Numbered from the stretch's first letter, positions 16,760-24,115 are shown. The stretch: DNA of 32,285 nt from a bacterium (GCA_002686365.1 NZBZ01000018.1:1-32285); one strand, 5' to 3'. Made by a program: numbers and translations. The notes: generated by a model not told the origin, from the sequence alone.

Positions 16760-17046
16760 CCCTCACATAACTTGCGCTAAGGTATACCTTAGTCGCTCCT
16801 TCAAGCGACGCAGACCTTGCGCGTTATATTTTAGAGCATGCTCTCGACTATATGCATCTTCTTTTGATATAAATGCTTCATAATAGATTAATTGCCATGG
16901 GATATATTTTTTAGTATAGCTTGATTTCCCTGCATTGTGTCCTTCTATTCTTTTCTTCAAATCATTGGTACAGCCTATATATAACCCCCCATCCTTCTTT
17001 GATTTTAAGACATACACATAGAACATGCGTAAGTTATGTGAGGGAT
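16758..17046. repeat. 20-bp inverted repeats bracketing the GIY-YIG gene
   Basis: ATCCCTCACATAACTTGCGC at 16758-16777 is matched, in inverted orientation, by 17027-17046 (19 of 20 identical). The left copy contains the stop codon of the GIY-YIG gene and the spacer before the MazG start. The right copy is directly upstream of the GIY-YIG start. The left copy runs into a perfect 16-bp palindrome, CTAAGGTATACCTTAG (16777-16792), inside the last codons. Confidence 0.85.
16763..17026 (-). CDS. Single-domain GIY-YIG nuclease-like protein
   Basis: 87 aa from the ATG at 17026 (MFYVYVLKSKKDGGLYIGCT). An ATG at 17050 in frame would add eight residues encoded by an inverted repeat and is less likely. 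The GIY-YIG core is visible: 'YVYVLKS', 'GLYIGCTNDLKKRIEGHNAG', 'YIPWQLIYYEAF', and 'EDAYSREHALKY' with the catalytic-type Glu. Stand-alone GIY-YIG proteins of this type are common and often multicopy in this kind of genome; their role is unsettled (nuclease, possibly mobile). The 20-bp inverted repeats bracketing the gene and a palindrome within its 3' end suggest insertion as a unit between uvrC and the MazG gene. Confidence 0.88.
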   Translation of the reverse strand: MFYVYVLKSKKDGGLYIGCTNDLKKRIEGHNAGKSSYTKKYIPWQLIYYEAFISKEDAYSREHALKYNAQGLRRLKERLRYTLAQVM

Positions 17047-17073
17047 CCATGAGTTTATTATATCTTTATTCTT

Positions 17074-18309
17074 CTACTTCGTCATAGACCTTTTTGCTCT
17101 TAATTTTTTGTGAAATGCAATGGCAAAACGATGCGCCTCGTTTCGAACGCGGATTAGGGTGTTTTCAGATACCCAATTAGGTATTTTGCCAAAGAATTCG
17201 TTTTTCTTTCGTTTTGGGCCCTTTGCAATGCCTATTACTGGGATTTTCATGCCATGTTCGGATAAGACGCTTTTTACAGCGCTTATTTGTCCCCTGCCTC
17301 CATCAATAAGCATAAGGTCTGGGAATTTCCACTCTTTATGCCTGAGACGCCTCTCTAAAACTTCTTTTATCATGCCTGTGTCACTCTGACCCTTGATGCT
17401 GTAAATCTTAAACTTTCTGTATTCGTTCTTATTTGGCCTGTCTCCGTAAAACACTATCATTGATCCAACTGCTGATGTGCCGGAGATATTTGAAATATCA
17501 TATCCTTCGATACGTCTAGCTTTTAGCTTATAGCTTATAGCTTCATTAGCTTTTTGTTCTCCTAACACTGCAACGTCTTGAATGTGATTTAAAGCAAAGA
17601 TTTGGCGCTTGATCTTTGCAGCGCGTTCAAATTCAAGATTCTTGCCTGCAGTTTTCATTTCGCGTTCGAGCTCTCGAATAATCTGTTTTTTTCTGCCCTG
17701 AAAAAAGAGTTTTATTTTTCTTATTATTTTCTTGTAATCAGTTTTTGTTATCTCTCCTACACATGTTCCTGGGCATAATCCAACTTGCGCATCAAAGCAT
17801 GGACGAGCTTGTGCTCCTACCTTCTCTTGTGAATGAAGGCTCCATGAGAAGATTCTACGAAGTATGCGCAGGCCTTCTCGAATTGCATGAGCATAGATAA
17901 ATGGACCAAATATTTTTCTAGCTTTTAGCTTATAGCTTATAGCTTCATTAGCCTTCTCTTTGCCACGGACGAGAAGGACGCGCGGGAACTCTTCATTTGT
18001 TATCTCTACATATAAAAATGTCTTGTCATCTTTTTGCAGAACATTGTACTGGGGCTGATGCTTTTTAATAAGTTCTGCTTCAAGTATAAGAGCTTCGAGT
18101 GCAGAGTCGGTTTTTTTATGATTTACGGTTTTTATCTCTCCTGCCATTTTTTGAATACGAGAGCCGTGCGGACGAGTAAAGTAGCTTGAAACACGCCGTT
18201 TTAGATTCGCAGCCTTACCAATATATAAAATCTTCTTATTTTTATCTTTGAAAATATACACTCCCGGAGTTTGGGGTAGGTTTTCAAAGGGTTTTTTAAT
18301 TATTGACAT
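17074..18309 (-). CDS. uvrC: Excinuclease ABC subunit C, short form without C-terminal HhH
   Basis: 411 aa against the usual 550-620. The N-terminal GIY-YIG domain (about 12-92, 'GVYIFKDKNKKILYIGKAAN') makes the 3' incision. The Cys segment 'CFDAQVGLCPGTCVG' (171-184) and the UVR motif 'NLEFERAAKIKRQI' (about 224-237) follow. The RNase H-like domain for the 5' incision has Asp271 ('YDIS'), Asp336 ('LIDGGRGQ') and 'RNEAHRFAIAFHKKLR' (389-404), where the family usually has RDEAH. The protein stops there, so the tandem helix-hairpin-helix domain is absent. Two identical peptides, ANEAISYKLKAR (about 120-131 and 254-265), are encoded by a 35-bp repeat. It is the first gene of the repair operon, with a -10 box 11 nt before the ATG. 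Confidence 0.93.
   Translation of the reverse strand: MSIIKKPFENLPQTPGVYIFKDKNKKILYIGKAANLKRRVSSYFTRPHGSRIQKMAGEIKTVNHKKTDSALEALILEAELIKKHQPQYNVLQKDDKTFLYVEITNEEFPRVLLVRGKEKANEAISYKLKARKIFGPFIYAHAIREGLRILRRIFSWSLHSQEKVGAQARPCFDAQVGLCPGTCVGEITKTDYKKIIRKIKLFFQGRKKQIIRELEREMKTAGKNLEFERAAKIKRQIFALNHIQDVAVLGEQKANEAISYKLKARRIEGYDISNISGTSAVGSMIVFYGDRPNKNEYRKFKIYSIKGQSDTGMIKEVLERRLRHKEWKFPDLMLIDGGRGQISAVKSVLSEHGMKIPVIGIAKGPKRKKNEFFGKIPNWVSENTLIRVRNEAHRFAIAFHKKLRAKRSMTK
17516..17550 (-). repeat. 35-bp repeat inside uvrC, copy 2
   Basis: Identical over 35 bp to 17918-17952. It consists of TAGCTT-type units and in the uvrC frame encodes ANEAISYKLKA and the start of an Arg codon. It lies just before the RNase H-like domain ('RIEGYDIS'). 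Confidence 0.9.
17918..17952 (-). repeat. 35-bp repeat inside uvrC, copy 1
   Basis: Identical to copy 2 and in the same reading frame, giving the same peptide. It is placed between the GIY-YIG domain and the 'FGPF' segment, where UvrC proteins normally have a short loop. Confidence 0.9.
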
Positions 18310-18330
18310 TTTTTTTAAGAGTTATACACT
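18303..18330 (+). promoter_or_regulatory. Candidate promoter of the 92-aa plus-strand gene
   Basis: TTGACA (18303-18308), 16 bp, TACACT (18325-18330). The -35 is perfect and the -10 is moderate. The -35 overlaps the uvrC start codon on the other strand. Between it and the gene lies an imperfect direct repeat, CGTACGcATCAcCtAGCC / CGTACGtATCAtCcAGCC (18342-18380). Confidence 0.5.
18321..18326 (-). promoter_or_regulatory. Candidate -10 box of uvrC
   Basis: TATAAC on the minus strand ends 11 nt before the uvrC ATG, giving a 5' UTR of about 4-5 nt. No convincing -35 is seen. The site overlaps the divergent plus-strand promoter, so the two genes may compete. Confidence 0.5.
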
Positions 18331-18404
18331 CTTTCTTTAGTCGTACGCATCACCTAGCCAAGCGTACGTATCATCCAGCCATAAGAAGGACTAGGATCAT
18401 CGCG

Positions 18405-18683
18405 ATGGAACCTCTGGTCTTCAGTTTCGTGATGAATGAACTTGTCACGGTTGAGACTATGTCTGTGGAGGAGGGCTCTTCCCCTCACAAAGTAGTCCAG
18501 TTGGGCGTTATACGCGACCTCACGGACAAGTATGTGATTGTCGCAGTCTACATACCCGGATATCGACGCATTCATGTTGTTCGATACCATGTCGGCGATA
18601 TCCCCTCCCAACATGTCGGCGATATCCCCCCTCAATTTGAAGGGATCGAGCATGCACATTGTCCTCCTGAATCGGCTTCCTAA
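18405..18683 (+). CDS. Small orphan protein, 92 aa
   Basis: From the ATG at 18405 (MEPLVFSFVMNELVTVETMS), with AGGA 8 nt upstream; the frame is open back to 18303, but that start would be at the promoter. I do not recognise the family. The core 'VVQLGVIRDLTDKYVIVAVYIPGYRRIHVVRYHV' alternates beta strands as in a small SH3-like barrel. The tail has an 8-residue duplication, HVGDIPSQ-HVGDIPPQ, from a 24-bp tandem repeat. The stop codon sits in the stem of a plus-strand terminator, which supports this strand. It is one of only two plus-strand genes here, between uvrC and uvrA, and its layout matches the 128-aa gene downstream. Transfer or recent origin is possible. Confidence 0.6.
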   Translation: MEPLVFSFVMNELVTVETMSVEEGSSPHKVVQLGVIRDLTDKYVIVAVYIPGYRRIHVVRYHVGDIPSQHVGDIPPQFEGIEHAHCPPESAS

Positions 18684-18699
18684 CAAGGAAGCCTTTTTT
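18674..18699 (+). terminator. Intrinsic terminator of the 92-aa gene
   Basis: GGCTTCCT-AACA-AGGAAGCC, a perfect 8-bp stem, is followed by six T. It overlaps the stop codon at 18681-18683. The T run is only on the plus strand. Confidence 0.9.
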
Positions 18700-18759
18700 C
18701 TTACTTATTTTGCCTTATTTTAGAATATCACAGTTGTATCTAGACAAGGAAATCCCTCT

Positions 18760-18881
18760 CCGCCAGCTGGCGGATCACAGTTTTGTGGGGTTTTGAGGCT
18801 TTTTTTGAGGGAAACCCTTCGCTTTTGCTCAGGGCCTTCACAAAACTATGCTCGCTTTGCTCGCAGTTTTGTGGGGTGTTG
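18760..18881. repeat. Palindromes and repeats in the spacer between the two plus-strand genes
   Basis: The 18700-18890 region has no supported gene. It holds a perfect palindrome CCGCCAGCTGGCGG (18760-18773). CAGTTTTGTGGGGTTTTG (18778-18795) and CAGTTTTGTGGGGTGTTG (18864-18881) are direct copies with one mismatch. CACAAAACT (18839-18847) and AGTTTTGTG (18865-18873) are inverted around CTCGCTTTGCTCG. The folding potential is high; a small RNA cannot be excluded or shown. Confidence 0.6.
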
Positions 18882-18892
18882 ATAACTCGATT

Positions 18893-18921
18893 TTGACAAG
18901 TTCTGATTTGAGTTCTATACT
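18893..18921 (+). promoter_or_regulatory. Near-consensus promoter of the 128-aa gene
   Basis: TTGACA (18893-18898), 17 bp, TATACT (18916-18921). The boxes and spacing are the same as in the hrcA promoter. Start expected near 18928, leaving an 80-nt leader. Confidence 0.85.
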
Positions 18922-18998
18922 TCGTGCGGAGCCTGAAACAGTCCTATATTTCTGGTTGCCATCTTTGACAACTGCACACGGCAATAAAACTACAATAT

Positions 18999-19004
18999 GG
19001 GAGG
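18999..19004 (+). promoter_or_regulatory. Strong Shine-Dalgarno site of the 128-aa gene
   Basis: GGGAGG lies 6 nt before the ATG at 19011. It is much stronger than any site in front of the minus-strand genes of this window. Confidence 0.85.
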
Positions 19005-19010
19005 CAAAAG

Positions 19011-19397
19011 ATGTCTAAAAACAACACGTTTGTGGATCCTAGGAGACGCACGCCTAGCCATTTCCGGCACGGCATGCCTGTCCGCTTCGCTATCGTTGAT
19101 GAAGCTCTTTATTCCTCCATCGTGGAGATGGAAGATGAAGATGATGCCATGGAAAAGGATCCTCCTGCGTCACTGCTTGCGCTTGATGGAGAGGTGATCG
19201 ATGTCGTCCAGCAAAACGGCTCCTCTCACATCATAGTCTCCTTCCATGATCCCTCCAAGGACAATGATTCTACCAGTACCGTCGAGTTCTCCATTGACAG
19301 TCCATACGTCGTTCTAGAGGACGAACTCGATGGCGCTGCCGGTATACGGGCATGGGAATACGCAATGAAACAAGAGGACGCCCAGCAGGATACCTAA
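19011..19397 (+). CDS. Small acidic orphan protein, 128 aa
   Basis: Starts MSKNNTFVDPRRRTPSHFRH; the start is fixed by GGGAGG 6 nt upstream. I do not recognise the family. It is strongly acidic (for example VEMEDEDDAMEKD and ELDGAAG near the end). The core 'LLALDGEVIDVVQQNGSSHI', 'IVSFHDPS', 'TVEFSIDSPYVVLEDEL' predicts a small beta barrel and resembles the core of the 92-aa protein upstream (G-V-I-x-D-V/L, then x-I-V-x, then x-V-E/V). The gene is an independent unit with its own promoter, leader and terminator, facing uvrA head-on. Its base and codon use (more C and G at third positions) differs from its neighbours. Function unknown; it may act in regulation or come from a mobile source. Confidence 0.8.
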   Translation: MSKNNTFVDPRRRTPSHFRHGMPVRFAIVDEALYSSIVEMEDEDDAMEKDPPASLLALDGEVIDVVQQNGSSHIIVSFHDPSKDNDSTSTVEFSIDSPYVVLEDELDGAAGIRAWEYAMKQEDAQQDT

Positions 19398-19434
19398 TCG
19401 ACAGAATGCTCATAAGCATTTCTCACACGACTAC

Positions 19435-19470
19435 GACTCGGAGCTGAGCTCTCCGAGTCATTTATTTTTT
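19435..19470 (+). terminator. Intrinsic terminator of the 128-aa gene
   Basis: GACTCGGAG and CTCCGAGTC form a 9-bp stem with a 7-nt loop, followed by ATTTATTTTTT. A smaller hairpin, AATGCT-CATA-AGCATT (19405-19420), precedes it. The T run overlaps the stop codon of uvrA on the other strand. Confidence 0.88.
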
Positions 19471-21984
19471 CAAAATCTTTCGTAAATACTCACCGGTAAA
19501 ACTGCCGGCTCTTTTTGAGACTTCTTCCGGAGTGCCTGTTGCAATTATTTTTCCCCCTTTTTCTCCCCCCTCAGGCCCAAGGTCGATTATCCAGTCGGCT
19601 GATTTTATTACATCTGGATTATGCTCAATAACCACAACCGTATTTCCACGGTCTACAAGGCGCTGGAGCACATCCAGAAGCTTCTTAATATCGTCAAAAT
19701 GGAGTCCTGTGGTTGGTTCGTCCAAAAGGTAAAGTGTTCTTCGTGTATCCCGTTTTCCTAGCTCTGACGCAAGTTTCACGCGCTGAGCTTCTCCTCCGGA
19801 TAATGTTGGCGCAGACTGACCAATCTCAAGATATCCAAGACCTACCTCATTTAATATAAGAAGCTTGTCGTGTATCCATGGAATGTCCTTAAAGAACTCT
19901 GCGGCTTCCTCGATTGTCATTAGGAGTACGTCATGGATATTCTTTTTTTTGTACTTAATTTCCAAAGTTTCTCTGTTAAAACGCCTGCCCTTGCACACAT
20001 CGCAGGTAATGTGAACTGTTGGGAGAAAATGCATTTCAATTGCAATCGTGCCGTGTCCTTCACAATTTTCACACCTTCCTCCCCGTACGTTAAAGCTGAA
20101 TCTTCCCGGCTTATAACCCCGCACACGCGCATCCTCTGTAGAAGTAAAGAGTTCTCGAATCGGAGTCCAGACACCCACATAAGTTGCCGGATTTGAACGC
20201 GGTGTGCGGCCAATTGGCGACTGATCAATGTTTATAATTCTATTTATATACTCAAGTCCCATAATAGACTTTACCTGCCCTGCCTTATAACTTGCATTAT
20301 TAAACTTGTTTGCAATAGCTTTGTAGAGCACGTCGTAGACTAGAGTGCTCTTTCCTGAGCCGGACACTCCTGTTACTGCTACAAATCTACGGAGCGGGAT
20401 GTCTATTTTAATGTTTTGGAGATTATTCTCAGTTGCTCCTCTAATTTTTATAAAATCTCCTCGTTTTATATTTACCTTCCTCCTCTCTCCGGGGATTTCT
20501 ATTTGTCTTTCTCCTCGAAGATACTCCAAAGTAAGAGAGTCTTTTTTCTTGTTTTTTATAATTTCCGGTATCTTTCCTTTTGCCACGATTTCTCCGCCAT
20601 GTGTACCTGCTCCGGGACCAATGTCTACGAGATAGTCAGAGGCCCGAATAGTTTCCTCGTCATGCTCTACTACTATAATTGTATTCCCCAGCTCTTTTAG
20701 CTCTAAAAGCGTATGTATGAGCTTCTCATTATCTTTTTGGTGGAGACCGATTGTTGGTTCATCTAGAACGTAGAGTGTTCCTGTAAGTCCGGAGCCGATT
20801 TGTGAGGCTAGACGAATACGCTGTGCCTCCCCGCCAGCCAAGGTTCCTGCTTTTCTGTCTAACGTTAAATAACCAAGACCAACATCCAGAAGAAATCTTA
20901 ATCTGCTTTGTATCTCACGAAGAGGAGCTTTTGTTACTTCTCTGAAAGTCTCATCCTTTAAAGATTTTAGCCCTGTAAAGAAGTCCTGCGCCTCTTCGAT
21001 TGCTTTTGCTGAGACTTGGACGATATTTTTTCCGTCAATAAGTATGCTTAACGCCTCCTTACGCAATCTCTGCCCATTGCATGCTTCACATATCTCTTCT
21101 GTCCAGAGCTCTTTTGTTCCTAGGCCATGACATGCTTCACATGCTCCGTATGGGCTGTTAAAAGAGAAAATGCGGGGCTCTATCTCTGGGAATGAGAAAC
21201 TGTCGTATGGGCAGGTAAATTTTGCAGAAAGATTTATTTCTTCTTCTGTAATTAGAGTTACAACGTTATTTCCATACTTCAATGCTGTCTCAATTGCTTC
21301 TGTTATTCTGGTGCGGTTATCCTTATCTTTTAAATCTGTACCAAATGGAATTTTATCTACTACGAGATCTATATCATGTTTTTTATACCGCTTTAGTTCT
21401 ATTTTCTCTCTTAGGGATGTAAATTCTCCGTCTATACGCGCCTCAAAAAATCCTGCTCCTAAAAAGTCATAAAGCATCTGGTAGTACTCCCCCTTCCTCC
21501 CTCGCACGACTGGCGCCAGAATAGTAAGCCCTTTTCCGGTTTTTGTTTTCTTTGCAATTTGTATTGCAATATCAACTATTTCATCCAAAGTAAGCTTTTG
21601 GATTTTCTTCCCGCATACTGGACAGTGCGGTACGCCTGCGCGCGCGAAAAGCACGCGTAAGTAGTCATATATCTCTGTGATAGTTGCAACTGTTGAGCGC
21701 GGGTTTGCAGAATGCCTTTTCTGATCAATTGAGATTGCTGGTGAGAGACCTTCAATTTCATCTACGTCCGGCTTTGCTAGCTGGCCTAAAAATTGACGCG
21801 CGTAGGCAGACAAAGATTCTATGTATCGTCTCTGTCCCTCTGCGAAGATAGTATCAAAGGCAAGAGAAGACTTCCCAGAACCGGACACACCCGTAAACAC
21901 CACCATCTTGTTGCGTGGGATTTCTAAGTTTATGTTTTGGAGGTTGTGCTCTCTTGCTCCTTTTATTTTAATTGAGTCTTTCAT
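19462..21984 (-). CDS. uvrA: Excinuclease ABC subunit A, lacking the insertion domain
   Basis: 840 aa against about 940-950. Two ABC ATPase modules are present: Walker A '[14 protein letters not shown]' (32-45) with signature '[16 protein letters not shown]', and Walker A '[14 protein letters not shown]' with '[16 protein letters not shown]'. Both Walker B segments read 'LYVLDEPT' or '[12 protein letters not shown]'. The UvrB-binding domain is present (about 131-245), as is the C-terminal zinc finger 'CENCEGHG...CDVCKGRRF'. Between 'CEACHGLG' (282-289) and 'CEACNGQRL' (299-307) only nine residues remain where other UvrAs have about 100, so the DNA-contacting insertion domain is missing. The usual CPxCG finger reads CPYDS at 258. 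It detects lesions with UvrB. It lies downstream of uvrB, separated by a 130-bp spacer with inverted repeats. Confidence 0.95.
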   Translation of the reverse strand: MKDSIKIKGAREHNLQNINLEIPRNKMVVFTGVSGSGKSSLAFDTIFAEGQRRYIESLSAYARQFLGQLAKPDVDEIEGLSPAISIDQKRHSANPRSTVATITEIYDYLRVLFARAGVPHCPVCGKKIQKLTLDEIVDIAIQIAKKTKTGKGLTILAPVVRGRKGEYYQMLYDFLGAGFFEARIDGEFTSLREKIELKRYKKHDIDLVVDKIPFGTDLKDKDNRTRITEAIETALKYGNNVVTLITEEEINLSAKFTCPYDSFSFPEIEPRIFSFNSPYGACEACHGLGTKELWTEEICEACNGQRLRKEALSILIDGKNIVQVSAKAIEEAQDFFTGLKSLKDETFREVTKAPLREIQSRLRFLLDVGLGYLTLDRKAGTLAGGEAQRIRLASQIGSGLTGTLYVLDEPTIGLHQKDNEKLIHTLLELKELGNTIIVVEHDEETIRASDYLVDIGPGAGTHGGEIVAKGKIPEIIKNKKKDSLTLEYLRGERQIEIPGERRKVNIKRGDFIKIRGATENNLQNIKIDIPLRRFVAVTGVSGSGKSTLVYDVLYKAIANKFNNASYKAGQVKSIMGLEYINRIINIDQSPIGRTPRSNPATYVGVWTPIRELFTSTEDARVRGYKPGRFSFNVRGGRCENCEGHGTIAIEMHFLPTVHITCDVCKGRRFNRETLEIKYKKKNIHDVLLMTIEEAAEFFKDIPWIHDKLLILNEVGLGYLEIGQSAPTLSGGEAQRVKLASELGKRDTRRTLYLLDEPTTGLHFDDIKKLLDVLQRLVDRGNTVVVIEHNPDVIKSADWIIDLGPEGGEKGGKIIATGTPEEVSKRAGSFTGEYLRKILKK

Positions 21985-22109
21985 CCCTCACTCTTGGCGC
22001 ATTGAGACGCCAAATTAATATTTATTCTTTCGACTTGTGTATTTCTCTGATTCATTACTTTGTTTTAATCCCTTCTCTTTACATAGTTATGCGCCAAGGG
22101 TGTAGGGAT
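21983..22109. repeat. Inverted repeat in the uvrB-uvrA spacer
   Basis: CTTGGCGCAT (21993-22002) is repeated inverted at 22089-22098, with outer ATCCCT (21983-21988) and AGGGAT (22104-22109). A nested hairpin TTGGCG/CGCCAA spans 21994-22013. The motif ATCCCTCAC near one arm is shared with the repeats around the GIY-YIG gene. The 75 bp between the arms are A+T-rich and hold no gene. Confidence 0.55.
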
Positions 22110-22114
22110 TCATA

Positions 22115-24100
22115 TTATTTTTTTGGTTTTCGCTTTGTGGTTTTTAATAATGCCTTTACCTCATCACGGAGCACGGCAGCTAGTTCAAAGTCTAGGGCGC
22201 GCGCTGCGCGTTTCATCTCTGCCTCCTTCTGCTTTATAAGTTTTTCTATGGCGGATTTTGATTTAGGCAAAGGTTTTGTTTCCAGATCAAGAATATCTTT
22301 GATTGGGATAATGTCAGAGATTTCTCTCACAATAGTTTTCGGAGTTATATTATGACGCTTGTTATAATCAAGCTGTTTTTTGCGACGTCGTTCAGTTTCT
22401 CTGATTGCTCTCTTCATAGAGCCGGTTTTAAAGTCTCCATATAGCATGACCTCTCCTCGCACATTTCTTGCGGCTCGTCCCATTGTTTGGATAAGAGCTG
22501 TTTCACTTCGCAGAAAGCCCTCTTTGTCAGCATCCAAAATCGCGACAAGAGATACCTCTGGAAGATCAAGGCCCTCTCTTAATAGATTTACGCCAACAAG
22601 CACATCAAAGCTGCCCTTTCGCAAACTTGTTAAAATCTTTATTCTATCAAGAGTTTTTACATCACTATGCAGATAAGTTACTTTTATTCCCTCGTCATGA
22701 AGATACTGGCTTAAATCTTCTGCCATACGCTTTGTAAGAGTTGTTACAAGTACTCTTTCTTTCTTCTCTACCCTTTCTTTGATGCGGGGAATTAGATCGT
22801 CAACCTGTCCGCGCGCTGGGCGAACAGTAATCTTTGGATCTACGAGGCCTGTAGGACGAATAATCTGTTCAACAATCTGTTCACTGTGCTTTTTTTCGTA
22901 TGGCCCCGGAGTTGCTGATGTATAGATTCTTTGCCCAATTCTTTTCTCGAATTCTGGGAATTTCAGTGGGCGGTTGTCTTTAGCTGACGGGAGCCGGAAT
23001 CCAAACTCTATTAAAGTTTTCTTTCTTGATGCGTCTCCCTCATACATGCCGCGAATCTGCGGAACAGTAACGTGGGACTCATCTATAACTGTTAAAAAGT
23101 CTTCTGGAAAGTAATCAAGCAGTGTTGCTGGCGGTTCTCCTTCTTTTCGACCGGATAAATGACGGGAATAGTTTTCAATGCCATTGCAGTAGCCAATCTC
23201 TCTAATCATGGCTATGTCTGCTTTTGTTTTTCGTTCCAGACGTTCAGCCTCAAGAAGTCTTCCGTTTTTTTCAAAAAACTTTAAACGTTCCTCAAGTTCT
23301 TTTTTTATTATTTTTAGAGCGTTTTTCTTTTGGTCTCCCAGAGTGATGAAGTGACGGGCTGGCGAGATAATAATTTCGTTTACAGTGGGAGTCTTTTCCG
23401 GCTGAAAGCCTTTAACCGGATCTATAACAAAGATTTTTTTGATTTTTACATTTTCCAGCTGAAAATTGTAAATAGTTTCCTCGTATGGAGGCATTATTTC
23501 CCAGTTGTCACCTCGTATACGAAATGTTCCTCGTTTCAAGTCTGCGTTTGTCCTTGTAAAGTGCATTCGCACTAGTTGTCTTATAAGCTCTTTTCTTTGA
23601 ATAATGTCTCCTACTTTGTAGTAAAGAATGTTCTCACTGTAGGCCTCTGGAGCGCCAAGTCCATATATACATGATACAGACGCAACTATTACAACATCCT
23701 TCCTCGTAAGCAGAGCTGTTGTTGCTGCGTGGCGCAGCTTGTCTATCTCGTCGTTTATCATTGCCTCCTTATCAATATATGTATCAGTTACTGGAAGATA
23801 GGCTTCTGGTTGGTAGTAGTCGTAGTATGATACGAAATAGTGAACCTCATTATCCGGAAAAAGCTCTCGAAACTCATTGCAGAGCTGAGCAGCGAGAGTT
23901 TTGTTATGCGCGATTACTAGTGTTGGCTTTTGGATTTTTTCTATTACATTTGCGATAGAAAAGGTTTTCCCTGTTCCTGTTGCGCCCAAAAGAGTCTGAT
24001 GCATATGGCCCTTATTTAGTCCCTGCACCAGCTCTTTTATTGCCTTTGGCTGATCGCCTGCCGGCTTCTTTTTTGATTTTATTTTTAGAATTTGCTCCAT
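22115..24100 (-). CDS. uvrB: Excinuclease ABC subunit B
   Basis: 661 aa, full length. Walker A 'GATGTGKT' (39-46), the beta-hairpin region 'SYYDYYQPEAYLP' (about 91-103) that inserts into damaged DNA, the helicase motif 'TVIDESHVTVPQ', motif V/VI regions 'GVNLLREGLDLPEVSLVAIL' and 'QTMGRAARN', and a C-terminal UVR domain (about 620-655, 'ALDFELAAVLRDEVKAL') that binds UvrC. UvrB verifies the lesion loaded by UvrA and recruits UvrC. It is the first gene of the uvrB-uvrA pair. The leader has a hairpin just upstream. Confidence 0.98.
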   Translation of the reverse strand: MEQILKIKSKKKPAGDQPKAIKELVQGLNKGHMHQTLLGATGTGKTFSIANVIEKIQKPTLVIAHNKTLAAQLCNEFRELFPDNEVHYFVSYYDYYQPEAYLPVTDTYIDKEAMINDEIDKLRHAATTALLTRKDVVIVASVSCIYGLGAPEAYSENILYYKVGDIIQRKELIRQLVRMHFTRTNADLKRGTFRIRGDNWEIMPPYEETIYNFQLENVKIKKIFVIDPVKGFQPEKTPTVNEIIISPARHFITLGDQKKNALKIIKKELEERLKFFEKNGRLLEAERLERKTKADIAMIREIGYCNGIENYSRHLSGRKEGEPPATLLDYFPEDFLTVIDESHVTVPQIRGMYEGDASRKKTLIEFGFRLPSAKDNRPLKFPEFEKRIGQRIYTSATPGPYEKKHSEQIVEQIIRPTGLVDPKITVRPARGQVDDLIPRIKERVEKKERVLVTTLTKRMAEDLSQYLHDEGIKVTYLHSDVKTLDRIKILTSLRKGSFDVLVGVNLLREGLDLPEVSLVAILDADKEGFLRSETALIQTMGRAARNVRGEVMLYGDFKTGSMKRAIRETERRRKKQLDYNKRHNITPKTIVREISDIIPIKDILDLETKPLPKSKSAIEKLIKQKEAEMKRAARALDFELAAVLRDEVKALLKTTKRKPKK

Positions 24101-24115
24101 GTATATACAGAATCT

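Noticed and set aside
18354-18686. Minus-strand 110-codon open frame opposite the 92-aa plus gene
   Set aside because: The terminator with its T run, the Shine-Dalgarno site and the TTGACA promoter all support the plus strand. The minus frame has none.
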